Shown: positions 45,471-54,449 of the stretch, one piece after another | Numbering within the stretch: the stretch's first letter is position 1 | How the letters are laid out: every line of letters starts with the position of its first letter | Source: Thermosulfurimonas sp. F29 | GTDB taxonomy: Bacteria > Desulfobacterota > Thermodesulfobacteria > Thermodesulfobacteriales > Thermodesulfobacteriaceae | NCBI RefSeq assembly: GCF_019688735.1 | Contig: NZ_JAIFYA010000002.1 | Span: 620,001 to 684,000 of the forward strand | Direction of reading: 5' to 3' | DNA length: 64,000 nucleotides | Translations under genes and position numbers: made by a program | The notes under the pieces: generated by a model | The model's input: the letters and a program-made list of their open reading frames with translations, nothing else | Database searches by the model: none | Told to the model about the DNA's origin: nothing

Positions 45471-47387
45471 ATGAGGTTCTGGCATCTGGTCCTGGGGCTG
45501 GGGGGTATTCTTTTTCTGGTCGCGGGGGTTAGGGCCCAGGAGGGAGCCTGGCTCGAGATGATTTCCCCCGAAAGGGGGGCCCGTCTCGTGGCCCGCCGCC
45601 CGGAGATCCGTTTCCGTATCCTGGTGCCCTTTGAGAGGGATTCCCTGCTGGTGCTTCTTGATGACACCGACATCACCCCGGTGCTGAAACTCGAGGAGGG
45701 AGAGGTTTCCTTCCGGCCCTTTCGGGTGCTGCCTCCGGGAGAACACCGGCTGGTGGTGAGTCTGCGGGACATCCGGGGACAGCCCCTGGAGGAAACCGTC
45801 CTCTTTTACACCCGTCACACCCGGCCCTTCGAGGAAGCCCGGGTCGATAACGAGCTTTCGGCTTACTACCGTTTTACCGTGAGAAAGCCGGATTCTCCCC
45901 CCGACGAGCCGGACTCCCGGGTGGAGGCCAACCTTTCCTCCGAGGCCCGTCTGAGGGATGGCCCCTGGAGCACCGGACTGCGCACCGAGTTGCGCTTCGT
46001 GGATCAGAATACTCCCCTGAGCCCTCCCCAGGAAAAGGGTCTGGATCTGACCCACTGGCTTTTCACCGGGGCCTATGAGAAGGATGCCCTGCGTTTCCGG
46101 GCCGAAATCGGAGATGTGCAGATCAGTGAAACCCCTTACACCGTAAGCGCCCTTGCCCGAAGAGGCGGGTATTTCCGTTTCGGTTTCGGGGATTACGCCC
46201 TGCGATTCTTCAGCGTAAAGAGCGCCCAGGTCTTCGGACTCAAGGGGGGCACGGGAATCGGCACCGAAACCGAGGATCACATCCTGGGTGTGGCCGGGGA
46301 GGCCCGCTTCTTCAACGGAAAATTCCGTCTCACCACCGTATACGCCGGAGGGGAGGAACCCGGGGAGTCCTTCGGGGTCTTCGCCGGGGCCGGGGGCACC
46401 AGGGGAGAGGTCTTCGGGGTTCTCGTCTCGACTCCCCTGAGCGAGAAACTGGAAGCCGAGGCCGAGGCCGATTTCTCTCGCTACGATCCCGACACCTCGG
46501 ACGAATTCGGCAAGGAAAGCGGGGCGGCCTACCGGGCCGGTTTCCGGGGAATGTGGGGGGCCTATCGCTACGAGGCCGCTTACGAATACTTCGGCCGGGA
46601 TTACGCCGTGGTGGGGCAGGCCCCTCCCAGGGATCGGGCGGGTTTTCGCATTAGGGGCGGAGCCTCCCGGGGGGTGCACGATCTCCAGCTTGAGGTCTCC
46701 CGATACCACGACAATGTGGAAAAGGATCCCCTCTTTCCCCGGACCTACAGCACGGATCTCGGCCTTACCTATACCTGCAATCGCTTCCGGCGACTCCCGC
46801 TGGGGCTTTCCTATCAGAAGAACATCCAGGACAGCCGGGACGAACCCGAGGGCACCCCTCCCCTTAAAATGCATACCGATACCCTTTCCGCTCAGGCCAC
46901 TCTCCTTCTGGGCCGGCTGAATCTGGCCTTTTCCGGAAGCTTCTCCTTTATGAACGACCGCACGCCGGAGGATCGGGATACCGCCAATCTGGTCCTTACT
47001 CTGGCTCCCTCTTACGGCGGAGAGGGTTTTTCCCTAAGTCCTTCCCTTTCCTACAACGAATCCCGGGACCTGGCCTCCGGGGTAAAGACCCGCACCTACA
47101 CCCTGACCCTGGATGTGCGGAAGGACTTTCTCGCCGGGAGGGGGAACCTGGCCCTGAGCGGCGCCTACAATCTGGTGCGGGCGGACGACGATTCCGTGGA
47201 CAACCGCAACCTCGACCTGAACCTCAACCTGAGCTACAGCCTGAAACCGCTCTTTCAGGATTCCCTGAGGAGCACCCTTCAGCTTCAGGGGCGCTACCGG
47301 CGGAACGAGGATCGCGTTTACGACCATTCCGACGAGGAATACGGAATTTACCTGATCCTTACCGTAAACTGGAGTTTTTCCCTTTAG
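45471..47387 (+). CDS. Predicted outer-membrane beta-barrel with N-terminal Ig-like domain
   Basis: This 638-residue secreted protein is not a family I can name. A signal peptide (1-23, ending VRAQ) precedes an Ig-like domain (~27-115) with EMISPERGARLVARRPEIRF and LPPGEHRLVVSLRD. From ~125 to the end it consists of alternating hydrophobic strands rich in Tyr, Phe, Arg and Gly, such as RLRDGPWSTGLRTELRFVDQ and KPLFQDSLRSTLQLQGRYRR, ending YLILTVNWSFSL. That is the layout of a 20-plus-strand outer-membrane barrel. It follows the anti-sigma gene and precedes the subtilase by 10 bases, so it may export or anchor the protease. Confidence 0.72.
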   Translation: MRFWHLVLGLGGILFLVAGVRAQEGAWLEMISPERGARLVARRPEIRFRILVPFERDSLLVLLDDTDITPVLKLEEGEVSFRPFRVLPPGEHRLVVSLRDIRGQPLEETVLFYTRHTRPFEEARVDNELSAYYRFTVRKPDSPPDEPDSRVEANLSSEARLRDGPWSTGLRTELRFVDQNTPLSPPQEKGLDLTHWLFTGAYEKDALRFRAEIGDVQISETPYTVSALARRGGYFRFGFGDYALRFFSVKSAQVFGLKGGTGIGTETEDHILGVAGEARFFNGKFRLTTVYAGGEEPGESFGVFAGAGGTRGEVFGVLVSTPLSEKLEAEAEADFSRYDPDTSDEFGKESGAAYRAGFRGMWGAYRYEAAYEYFGRDYAVVGQAPPRDRAGFRIRGGASRGVHDLQLEVSRYHDNVEKDPLFPRTYSTDLGLTYTCNRFRRLPLGLSYQKNIQDSRDEPEGTPPLKMHTDTLSAQATLLLGRLNLAFSGSFSFMNDRTPEDRDTANLVLTLAPSYGGEGFSLSPSLSYNESRDLASGVKTRTYTLTLDVRKDFLAGRGNLALSGAYNLVRADDDSVDNRNLDLNLNLSYSLKPLFQDSLRSTLQLQGRYRRNEDRVYDHSDEEYGIYLILTVNWSFSL

Positions 47388-47397
47388 GAGGTGAGCC

Positions 47398-49818
47398 ATG
47401 CGCAGGATCTATCCGATTTTTGTTCTGTTTGTGATATGGGGCCTCTGGTGGCCGGGTAAGGCCGGGGCCATCACGGTCACGGCCACCCCGGGCAGTGCCC
47501 GCGTGGGAGACACCGTCAACTTCAATATTACCGCGACCTTTTCTTCGGGAATTACTTCCTGTACTCTCCAGATCAATTACGGGGATAGTGCCAGCTGGTT
47601 TACTCTGGGCACATGTACAACCACTCCTTGCTCTTTTTCCACCACCCACGCTTACACCTCTTCGGGAACCTACACTATAAGAGTACAACATGATCCCGGT
47701 TCCTGTGATCTGGCCTATCCCCCCGATCCTCCCGATCCCGCCACCACCACGGTGAACATCACCCCCGCCCTTACGGTCACGGTCACCCTTTCTCCCGCGA
47801 GTCTCCGGGTCCCCCGGGGGGAAAGCAGCCTCTGGCACCTCGTCTATAACTTCCGGTCTTCCACCGCGGCTCCGGTTACCCTCACCTCCTCGCGGGGCTA
47901 TTTCAGGCTCGGAGCGACAACCCTGGGGACGGTTCCCCGTTCCCTTTCGGTGACCCTTCGGGGCGGGCGGGCGGTGCTTACCGAAAATCTGACCGTCCCG
48001 GTTGCGGTTCTGGAGCGGGCCTTGAGGCGTGGAGCGACACTCATCACCTACGAACGCACCTTCACCGGCCCGGTCACCGTGAGCACCCGGCTTCCCATAC
48101 GCATCGTTACGGAGGCCACCGGCGGACTCCGCATCCGGCGCCTCGAGCTTTACTTCGAGAATCGTCGGGCCGAGATCACCGTGCCCCGCCACTTCCGGGA
48201 TCTCCGGGCCTACGCCCGTTTGCGCTACAGCGGCTCCGATCTCCTGCGGGGCTACTGGGAGGTGGACGGCCGCGTCCTTTCCTATGTGCAGCGCCACCTC
48301 ACCTATTCCGGAGAGCTCGTGCTGGAAAGCCCCCGCATCCCGCCTCTTCCCACCTACGAGCCCGGCACCCACCTGGTGCGTTTCGTGATCGAGGATCCGC
48401 CCCCGGCCTTCGAACTTCCCACCATCCTTTACTTCGTAACCACCGGTGAGTCCCGCGTGCTGACCCTGCGGCTGATCTCACCGGCAAACGGGACCTCGCT
48501 GACGTCCGAAGCCCCGGAATTCCGCTGGGAGGGCCTGAACCGCACCTCCCTCTATCTGGTGCAGTTCTTCGAGTCCCCGGACAAACCCCCCGTCTTTTCG
48601 GCCTACACCCGTTCCACCTCCTATCGCCTTCCGCAGCCCGTCCTTCGTCGCTTTTTCTCTCCGGGCAAACGGTATTTCTGGCGGGTAAGCGGTTTCGATT
48701 CCGCCCGCAGTCTGGTGGCCGAAAGCCCGATCTGGAGTTTTCGTCTCCCCGTGGAAAAGACCTATGTGCCGGGAGAGATCCTGCTGGCTTTTCGGAGTCG
48801 GAGATTTTCGTCCGGGCTTCTGCGAGCCCTTACGGAAAGATACCGGCTTTCCGAGATCCGGAACTTTTCCTTGGAGGCCCTGAGGCTCAGGGTCTTCCTG
48901 TTACGAACTCCCGACCCGAGGGCGGACATCCCGGCCCTGGTGCGGAGTCTTTCCCGGGAGGGCGGGGTATTTCTGGCTCAGCCCAATTTCGTCTTTCGCA
49001 CCCGCTCCGAGCCCCTGCGGGCCCGACAGGCGATTCTTGATCTTCTGGGTGTGGATGAGTTGCACCGTCGCTACCTGGGGCAGGGGGTGCTGGTGGCGGT
49101 GGTGGACACCGGGGTGGACTTTCGGCACCGGGACCTCCGGGATCGGGTGCGTCTTCACCTGAACTTCGTGCCGAAAGAAGGGTATCGTCCGGAGATCCAC
49201 GGCACCGCGGTGGCCGGGGTGATTGCGGCTTCGATCAACGACTTCGGGATCGAAGGGCTGGCCCCGGAGGCGGAACTTCTGGCCTTAAGGGCCTGCCGTG
49301 AACTGGTCCCGGGAGAGCCGCCCGGGGAATGTTACAGCGAGACCCTGGCCCGGGCCCTGGATCGGGCCATCACCGAGGGGGCCGAAATTGTAAACCTGAG
49401 TCTGGGGGGCCGGGTCCGCGATCCCCTGCTCTCCCGTCTGATCGAGAAAGCCGCGGCCCGGGGTATCCTTCTGGTGGCCCCGGCGGGGGAAAAGGAACCC
49501 CTCTTTCCCGCGTCCCATCCCGCGGTGCTCGCGGTGGGGATGAGAACCGACTCAGAAGCCGATATTATCGCTCCGGGGGAGAAGATCCTCACCACCTTCC
49601 CCGGAGACCGTTTCAATTTTCTCTCCGGCTCCTCCATGGCCGCGGCCGCAACCAGCGGCCTCCTGGCCCTGGCCCTGGAGAAGTACCGGGGGCATCTTCC
49701 ACGGGAGAAGATGGCCCCCCTTCCCGGGAGTCTCTGCGCCCTGGAGAACCGCCTCTTCCGGTCTGGATTGTGCCGGGAAGATACCCTTTTGAACCTTTCC
49801 GCGGGTAAGAGACACTAA
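47398..49818 (+). CDS. Secreted subtilisin-like serine protease with Ig/PKD modules
   Basis: This 806-residue S8 protease has a signal peptide (1-24), then a PKD-like domain (~25-125) with SCTLQINYGDSASWF and SSGTYTIRVQHDPG, two or three further beta domains up to ~460 (one fn3-like, RLISPANGTSLTSEAPEFRW), an I9-like propeptide (~460-540, GEILLAFRSRRFSSGLLRAL to FLAQPNFVFR) and the catalytic domain. The triad is intact: Asp570 in VVDTGVDFRH, His601 in HGTAVAGVIAA and Ser746 in SGSSMAAAATSG. The catalytic domain lies at the C-terminus, with adhesive modules first, which is the reverse of most subtilases. It is part of the sigma-controlled block. Confidence 0.9.
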   Translation: MRRIYPIFVLFVIWGLWWPGKAGAITVTATPGSARVGDTVNFNITATFSSGITSCTLQINYGDSASWFTLGTCTTTPCSFSTTHAYTSSGTYTIRVQHDPGSCDLAYPPDPPDPATTTVNITPALTVTVTLSPASLRVPRGESSLWHLVYNFRSSTAAPVTLTSSRGYFRLGATTLGTVPRSLSVTLRGGRAVLTENLTVPVAVLERALRRGATLITYERTFTGPVTVSTRLPIRIVTEATGGLRIRRLELYFENRRAEITVPRHFRDLRAYARLRYSGSDLLRGYWEVDGRVLSYVQRHLTYSGELVLESPRIPPLPTYEPGTHLVRFVIEDPPPAFELPTILYFVTTGESRVLTLRLISPANGTSLTSEAPEFRWEGLNRTSLYLVQFFESPDKPPVFSAYTRSTSYRLPQPVLRRFFSPGKRYFWRVSGFDSARSLVAESPIWSFRLPVEKTYVPGEILLAFRSRRFSSGLLRALTERYRLSEIRNFSLEALRLRVFLLRTPDPRADIPALVRSLSREGGVFLAQPNFVFRTRSEPLRARQAILDLLGVDELHRRYLGQGVLVAVVDTGVDFRHRDLRDRVRLHLNFVPKEGYRPEIHGTAVAGVIAASINDFGIEGLAPEAELLALRACRELVPGEPPGECYSETLARALDRAITEGAEIVNLSLGGRVRDPLLSRLIEKAAARGILLVAPAGEKEPLFPASHPAVLAVGMRTDSEADIIAPGEKILTTFPGDRFNFLSGSSMAAAATSGLLALALEKYRGHLPREKMAPLPGSLCALENRLFRSGLCREDTLLNLSAGKRH

Positions 49819-49872
49819 AAATATAGTTGTTAAAAAATTTTTCATAAGGAGTCAACTATCAGGAATTGATAG

Positions 49873-51057
49873 CTAGGCATGGGGCACCCCCGCAGGAGCA
49901 AGTTTAGAAGGATCGAAGAATTGATTACGAGTAGAGAGGGCATAGATTACCCGGATCAGTTTGTTAACTACGGCTATCATGGCTTTTTTATAGCTTCTGA
50001 ACTGGGTGTATTTCCTTCGGAAGTAATGCTGAAAAGTTTTCTCCCACTTGACCGTTCCTACGGCCATCTGGAAGAGGATATTTCGAAGGTAAGGATTTCC
50101 CTGTTTGGAGATGTTCATACGGACCTTCCATTTTCCGGATTGTTTGACCACGGGATCTGTTCCGGCATATTTGATCAGTTTTTTGGCGTTACTGAAGCGT
50201 TTTATGTTTTCGACTTCGGCCAGGAACCTGGAGGCGAGGTCGCGGGAGATGCCTTTTATGGAGGAGAGGCATTCCAGCTGAGTTTTCATGGTAGTTTCGA
50301 TCTCCGTCTGGAGGTCTTTTTCCAGTTTTTCGATCATGGATTGGAGGAAGAAGATCTTTTGGATGTAAATTTGGAGGATTTTTTCCAGGCCTTTATGAGA
50401 GATCCCCACCGAGTTTTGGGCCACCTGCACGAGGTCTTGAGCGGAGAAGGAAGGTTTACGGCCCGGCAGTCGGGAGAGGATATAGTCTATTTTTCCCCAA
50501 CCGGCTTTGGCAATTCTTTTAGCGGAGGGGTAGCGGCTGAGGATTTCAAGGAAGGCCCGAGAGAAGACATTGAAGTGTTTTTCGGCTTCGGGGAAAAGGG
50601 CGGCGAGGGAGTGTTTGATTTGGGTTTTGGCCTCGGCGATTTCCTGTTTGAGTTTTTGGATTTGTCGGGCCAGGAGTTTGGTTTCGGAGGGGAGGGTAGC
50701 TGGTTTAAGGAGGTGGGGATTGGAGAGGGCAAAGAGCGCCAGGAGGAAGGCGTCTTTTTTATCGGACTTAGAGGGGTTGTTAGCGGAGACGAACCGGACG
50801 AAGTGATGAACCATTTTAGGGTTGAGGAGGGATACCCGGAAGTCCTGGTCCAGGAGGAAGGCGAGGAGAGGGAGGTGGAAGCGTCCGGAGGATTCAAGGA
50901 CGATATGGTTTGGGGTATAGGCGGAGAGAGTTTGGAGGAAGTCTTCGAAGCCTTTGGAAGACATGGGGAGGTTTTTGGATACGAGCTTTCCCTTTTGTGG
51001 GTGAAGGATACAGAACTGGAAGGAATTTTTGGCGACATCGATACCTATGTAGAACAT
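49873..51057 (-). CDS. IS110-family DEDD transposase/recombinase
   Basis: This 394-residue recombinase has an N-terminal RuvC-like domain with D7 (YIGIDVAKNSFQF), E55 (LESSGRF), D99 and D102 (SDKKDAF), the DEDD set. The C-terminal Tnp_20 domain has LSSIKGISRDLASRFLAEVE and KYAGTDPVVKQSGKW, in which Ser307 is the expected nucleophile. The middle (~125-260) is coiled coil. All key residues are present, so it is probably active. The start is preceded by AGGAGGT. IS110 recombinases are guided by a bridge RNA encoded in the non-coding end. Confidence 0.95.
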   Translation of the reverse strand: MFYIGIDVAKNSFQFCILHPQKGKLVSKNLPMSSKGFEDFLQTLSAYTPNHIVLESSGRFHLPLLAFLLDQDFRVSLLNPKMVHHFVRFVSANNPSKSDKKDAFLLALFALSNPHLLKPATLPSETKLLARQIQKLKQEIAEAKTQIKHSLAALFPEAEKHFNVFSRAFLEILSRYPSAKRIAKAGWGKIDYILSRLPGRKPSFSAQDLVQVAQNSVGISHKGLEKILQIYIQKIFFLQSMIEKLEKDLQTEIETTMKTQLECLSSIKGISRDLASRFLAEVENIKRFSNAKKLIKYAGTDPVVKQSGKWKVRMNISKQGNPYLRNILFQMAVGTVKWEKTFQHYFRRKYTQFRSYKKAMIAVVNKLIRVIYALSTRNQFFDPSKLAPAGVPHA

Positions 51058-51082
51058 AGGCTACCTCCTGGGATAAGGTATA

Positions 51083-51212
51083 TGTCCCTCAGCTCCATCC
51101 TCCCGTTTGGCAGGGGCTTTTGCGCCCAACCAACCAATTGGGAGTTGAGGGACAGAGGGACAGACTCCTATAGAGGCTTCCAAGCCTACGAAAAATGGAG
51201 TCCTTGTCCCTC
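51083..51212 (-). ncRNA. Candidate IS110 bridge RNA
   Basis: The 210 bases upstream of the transposase fold into two large stem-loops. In transposase orientation the 5' one pairs 51212-51197 with 51168-51155 (8 plus 6 bp, two-base bulge) around a 28-base loop. The 3' one pairs 51154-51141 with 51096-51083 (9 bp, one G-U, 4 bp) around a ~44-base loop. Both stems use the same GAGGGACA/TGTCCCTC arms. Two internal guide loops upstream of the recombinase are the architecture of the IS110-group bridge RNA. Which loop reads donor and which target is not determined. Confidence 0.65.
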
Positions 51213-51267
51213 TATAAACTTTATCTCGGGAATGGATATAACATAATTCATTGCAGGAGGGAAAATT

Positions 51268-51828
51268 ATGGATGTTAAAAAATGGGCAATCATGTTATGT
51301 GCAATTTCTGTGGCCTTATCCTCGGGTATCTGTTCCGCCGGACAGACGGAAGGATTCCGCACAGGGAAGACCGTAAAGGGAAAAGGACCTGTTCGCATCC
51401 CGCCCCCGGCAAGAATACCGGTGGATCTCTCCATATTCGTCGCCGGTAATAAAAATTATGTCTCGGGTTGCACCCCCTGTCAGTCGGAACTTGGCAAAGT
51501 CGATGCCATTTTTCTGAACGACATCACCGTGGGAATCAGGTGTAGCGCCCGAAATGTTAGGAGTGCTACCGGTACATTAACGGTCAGCTACTACAGCATT
51601 TCGGCTCATCGGATTGTAACCCAGAGCAAGACCTTTACCGTTCCCTGTAAAGGACAGCCCAGAGAGGTCCTGGTGACGGTGGTAAATCATCCCCTTCTTA
51701 TAGGTGCGCGCATGGGAATCTGGGCAAAGATAACTCCACAGAGACCGTTCGTGGATACGAACCCCAATAACAATCAAAAAGTAGAAACCGATCCGGGAAA
51801 AATGTGCGTCATGTCGGGAGTTTATTGA
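51268..51828 (+). CDS. Secreted Cys-containing CARDB-like protein
   Basis: This 186-residue exported protein has a signal peptide (1-24, ending ICSAG). The remainder is one beta-rich domain in which TGTLTVSYYSISAHRIVTQS and the end RPFVDTNPNNNQKV recall CARDB (adhesin-like) domains, whose last strand usually reads D-x-N-x-x-N. Several cysteines (SGCTPCQSE, IRCSA, VPCKG, KMCV) suggest disulfides outside the cytoplasm. The ribosome site GGAGGG precedes the ATG at 51268. It opens a run of three similar secreted genes. Function is unknown. Confidence 0.7.
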   Translation: MDVKKWAIMLCAISVALSSGICSAGQTEGFRTGKTVKGKGPVRIPPPARIPVDLSIFVAGNKNYVSGCTPCQSELGKVDAIFLNDITVGIRCSARNVRSATGTLTVSYYSISAHRIVTQSKTFTVPCKGQPREVLVTVVNHPLLIGARMGIWAKITPQRPFVDTNPNNNQKVETDPGKMCVMSGVY

Positions 51829-51872
51829 GGGAATATCTCGGATTCCTCGGGATTAAATCAAGGGAGGCGGTC

Positions 51873-53273
51873 ATGAAAAGATTTTTAAACTTGATAGTGG
51901 TGTTAGCCCTTTTCTTCTCAGGTGCCACGGGAGTTTGGGCGGCCAGGTCGTTTATAGTTTCCTATGCCCCAAAGAGATGTACGCCCCTTTATAAGGGGCA
52001 CTACAGACACCTGATCCGCTGGCGCTCCTCGGGAGGATCACCGATCCAGGGTCCCGTAAACATCCTTTTGATCCCAAAGTCCGGCCGCTCCATAATCATT
52101 GCCACCGGGGTCTGGAACAATGGCCAGGGCCAGTATGGCTGGGGTGTTCCGGGAAATATTCCCGATGGTGAATACAAGATAAGGGTTGTTCTGGCCGGAG
52201 ATTCTCAAATCTATGGAGAGACTGCGTTCTTTGAGGTGAGCTCTGTGCCTCATCGTGCCGAATTGATCACGGTTACCGAACCTCCCTTTGTTCCTCAGGG
52301 CACACCTTATGGCTATTCGGGACGAAGAGTCTGCTACAAGGGAACAAGATCCAGGGTGAGATGGAGTATAGAGTGCGGGATTGATGGTTCACAGGCCAGG
52401 GCTTCCATCTATCTTGTATCAGAACACGGATTGCGTAGCTTCACCCTGGCCACAGACGCCCGAATAGGATATGGTCTCTATAACTTTATCACCATCCCCC
52501 GGAACATTCCCAGCGGAAGATACCGGATAAAAATAGAGACCGTTGACCGCCGCATCTGGGGACAGGGCAAGCCTTTTGAGGTGGTGGATCTTCCCAGTGT
52601 TTCCATCACCAGCCCTCGTGCGGGAAGTGTATTGTATGTCGGTAGAAGCTATCATATCACCTGGCAGACCGTTGAGGTTTCTAACCCGGCCACGGTGAGG
52701 ATCTACCTCATACAGGGAAACAAAAAAAGGCGGCTTTACCAGGGGCCAAACAACCATGATTTCCTCTGGAAGGTGGGCTACAGAGATGTGGGAACCTATA
52801 CCCTGAGAATTGAGGTGCTCAACTACAGGATCCACGATGAGATCTCAAACATAGCTGTGAAGTTTCCCACAATAAAAGGCCCCGGACATTTGGGATCTTT
52901 TGATAAACCTGACATATTTGTAAAAGAAATTGCACTGGAACGAGGTTATGGTCCTCGCTGCACATGTAATACGGAGGTAACAATAGAAAACACAGGTGAA
53001 GAAATGAGAATTGTTGATGTTATTGTACAGAGACAGTTAACAGTTATGAAAGGAACTCCTGGCACGGAACAATTTGCTTATGTGTGCCGGGTTTTTAGTG
53101 ACAGGCTCCCGGGTGATTTTGAAAGGCGTTATATATGCCAGTTTGGTTTCCGTCGTCCTCCAAAAAGGGCCAAGCGTGTAAAAATCCGTGCCATTGTAAG
53201 CTGGCGGGATGGAAAAGGGAATCATCGCGTGGCCAGGGTAAAAGAGTTTCCTATTTCCCCTTGCTGTAGATGA
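51873..53273 (+). CDS. Secreted multi-domain protein with Kre9/KNH-like Ig domains
   Basis: This 466-residue exported protein (signal peptide 1-24, ending GVWAA) contains three Ig-like repeats of the Ser-Thr-rich Kre9/KNH type. Each has H-x-I-x-W near its start and a D-G-x-Y-x-I-x-V strand near its end: YRHLIRWRSSGGSPIQGPVN with IPDGEYKIRVVLAG, then IPSGRYRIKIETVD, then SITSPRAGSVLYVGRSYH with VGTYTLRIEVLN. A last domain (~345-466) has eight cysteines and CARDB-like spacing. ATG 51873 has a GGGAGG site. It overlaps the next gene (ATGA). Likely a surface or structural protein; the ligand is unknown. Confidence 0.75.
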   Translation: MKRFLNLIVVLALFFSGATGVWAARSFIVSYAPKRCTPLYKGHYRHLIRWRSSGGSPIQGPVNILLIPKSGRSIIIATGVWNNGQGQYGWGVPGNIPDGEYKIRVVLAGDSQIYGETAFFEVSSVPHRAELITVTEPPFVPQGTPYGYSGRRVCYKGTRSRVRWSIECGIDGSQARASIYLVSEHGLRSFTLATDARIGYGLYNFITIPRNIPSGRYRIKIETVDRRIWGQGKPFEVVDLPSVSITSPRAGSVLYVGRSYHITWQTVEVSNPATVRIYLIQGNKKRRLYQGPNNHDFLWKVGYRDVGTYTLRIEVLNYRIHDEISNIAVKFPTIKGPGHLGSFDKPDIFVKEIALERGYGPRCTCNTEVTIENTGEEMRIVDVIVQRQLTVMKGTPGTEQFAYVCRVFSDRLPGDFERRYICQFGFRRPPKRAKRVKIRAIVSWRDGKGNHRVARVKEFPISPCCR

Positions 53274-54444
53274 TACAAACTTACAAAGACAATGAAAGGA
53301 AAATTATGATGTTTAGAAGTAGAGCTTTAAAGCTAAAATTTTTGATATTCAGGGAATATATTGCTGGTGGTCTCGCCTTGATCTTTCTCATGACTACTGC
53401 TTCTTCATCCCTCTCGCAAGGGCTCTATTTCCCCTCGCTTCCCAAAACTCCCATCAAACCTCCCCCCATGGCCGATCTCGCCGTAACCAGCATCGCCTTC
53501 AGCCCGAAAGGGACTTCAGCCACCGTGACCATTACCGTCACGAATGTGGGCACTGCAAGGTCCCCGGCCACAAAACTCTCCGCCGTCCTCATCCGGCAAA
53601 GGGGAAAGCTCGGCAAATCCTGGAACCTCAAGCCCCTCAATCCCGGCCAGAGCACAAGGATAAGCTGGACAATCAAGCCGGGGGCGGGCATAAACACGCT
53701 CAGGGCCACCGTGAAGGATCCCGTCAACAGGAAAAACAACACCCTGCAAAAGAGCTTCCCCTTCTTTCCCCGGACACCGGCCCGAAAGATCGTCATCTCC
53801 AAGACCCGAAGGGCCTTTCCCCTCAAAAGACATGTTCCCGGAAGGATGGTGAAAAACCGACATCCCCAGAAAAAAACACCTTTTCCCTTCAAACCGGGAA
53901 TGGAGAAGCACCTGAAAAACCGGATGTGGCTCAAGGCCGCAAAGAAACCCCCGGGGATCTCCACCTACGAGGGGAGTATGGCCATGTTCGTCCGTCCGCG
54001 GAAGGGTGAGGTGCTCCCCGTGGGGGAGAGCTATAGGGTTGAGTGGACCCTGCCTGAGGAAATGAAGGGGCCTGACCACACGACTGAGACTGGAGCTCAT
54101 ATCGGACGAAAACCCGCCCCTGATTCCGGATCTGACCCTGGCCAGAGACATGTCCCCCCAGGCGAGCAGCTACCGGATGGACACCCGCCTTCTGCCCCCG
54201 GGAAGATATCACCTGAGGCTTGAAATCGGGCGTCAAGGGGAAAACCGTTACATTTATACCAATTTTTCTATAGATCGGCCCCGGCTGCGGGTAGGTGCTG
54301 GATTTGTAAATGGTGATTATGCAAGTGGACGCTGTTATGAGGTGGGGAATTCATATACGGTTAAGGTAGAAATAAAAAATGAAGGATACGATGCCCTACA
54401 ACCCTTTCAAGTAAAAATAGGCGCATATGTCCAAGGCCCAGATG

Positions 54445-54449
54445 TTAAA
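54445..54449 (+). repeat. Target-site duplication, left copy (TTAAA)
   Basis: TTAAA directly precedes the left terminal repeat of the IS1634-like element and is repeated at 56304-56308 directly after the right one. Five-base duplications are normal for this family. Collapsing the two copies restores the host reading frame. Confidence 0.9.

Larger units (their letters stand above)
49840..51245 (-). mobile_element. IS110-family insertion sequence (ends approximate)
   Basis: This element comprises a DEDD transposase gene (49873-51057) and a ~190-base structured non-coding end upstream of it (51058-51245). IS110 elements have no useful terminal inverted repeats and make no regular target duplication, so exact ends cannot be read. 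The limits given are bounded by the subtilase stop (49818) and the ribosome site of the next gene (51254). It lies between co-oriented genes of the secreted-protein block without breaking either. Confidence 0.85.

Noticed and set aside
49879..51246. A 455-codon plus-strand frame across the IS110 element
   Set aside because: Antisense to the transposase, whose catalytic residues are all intact on the other strand.
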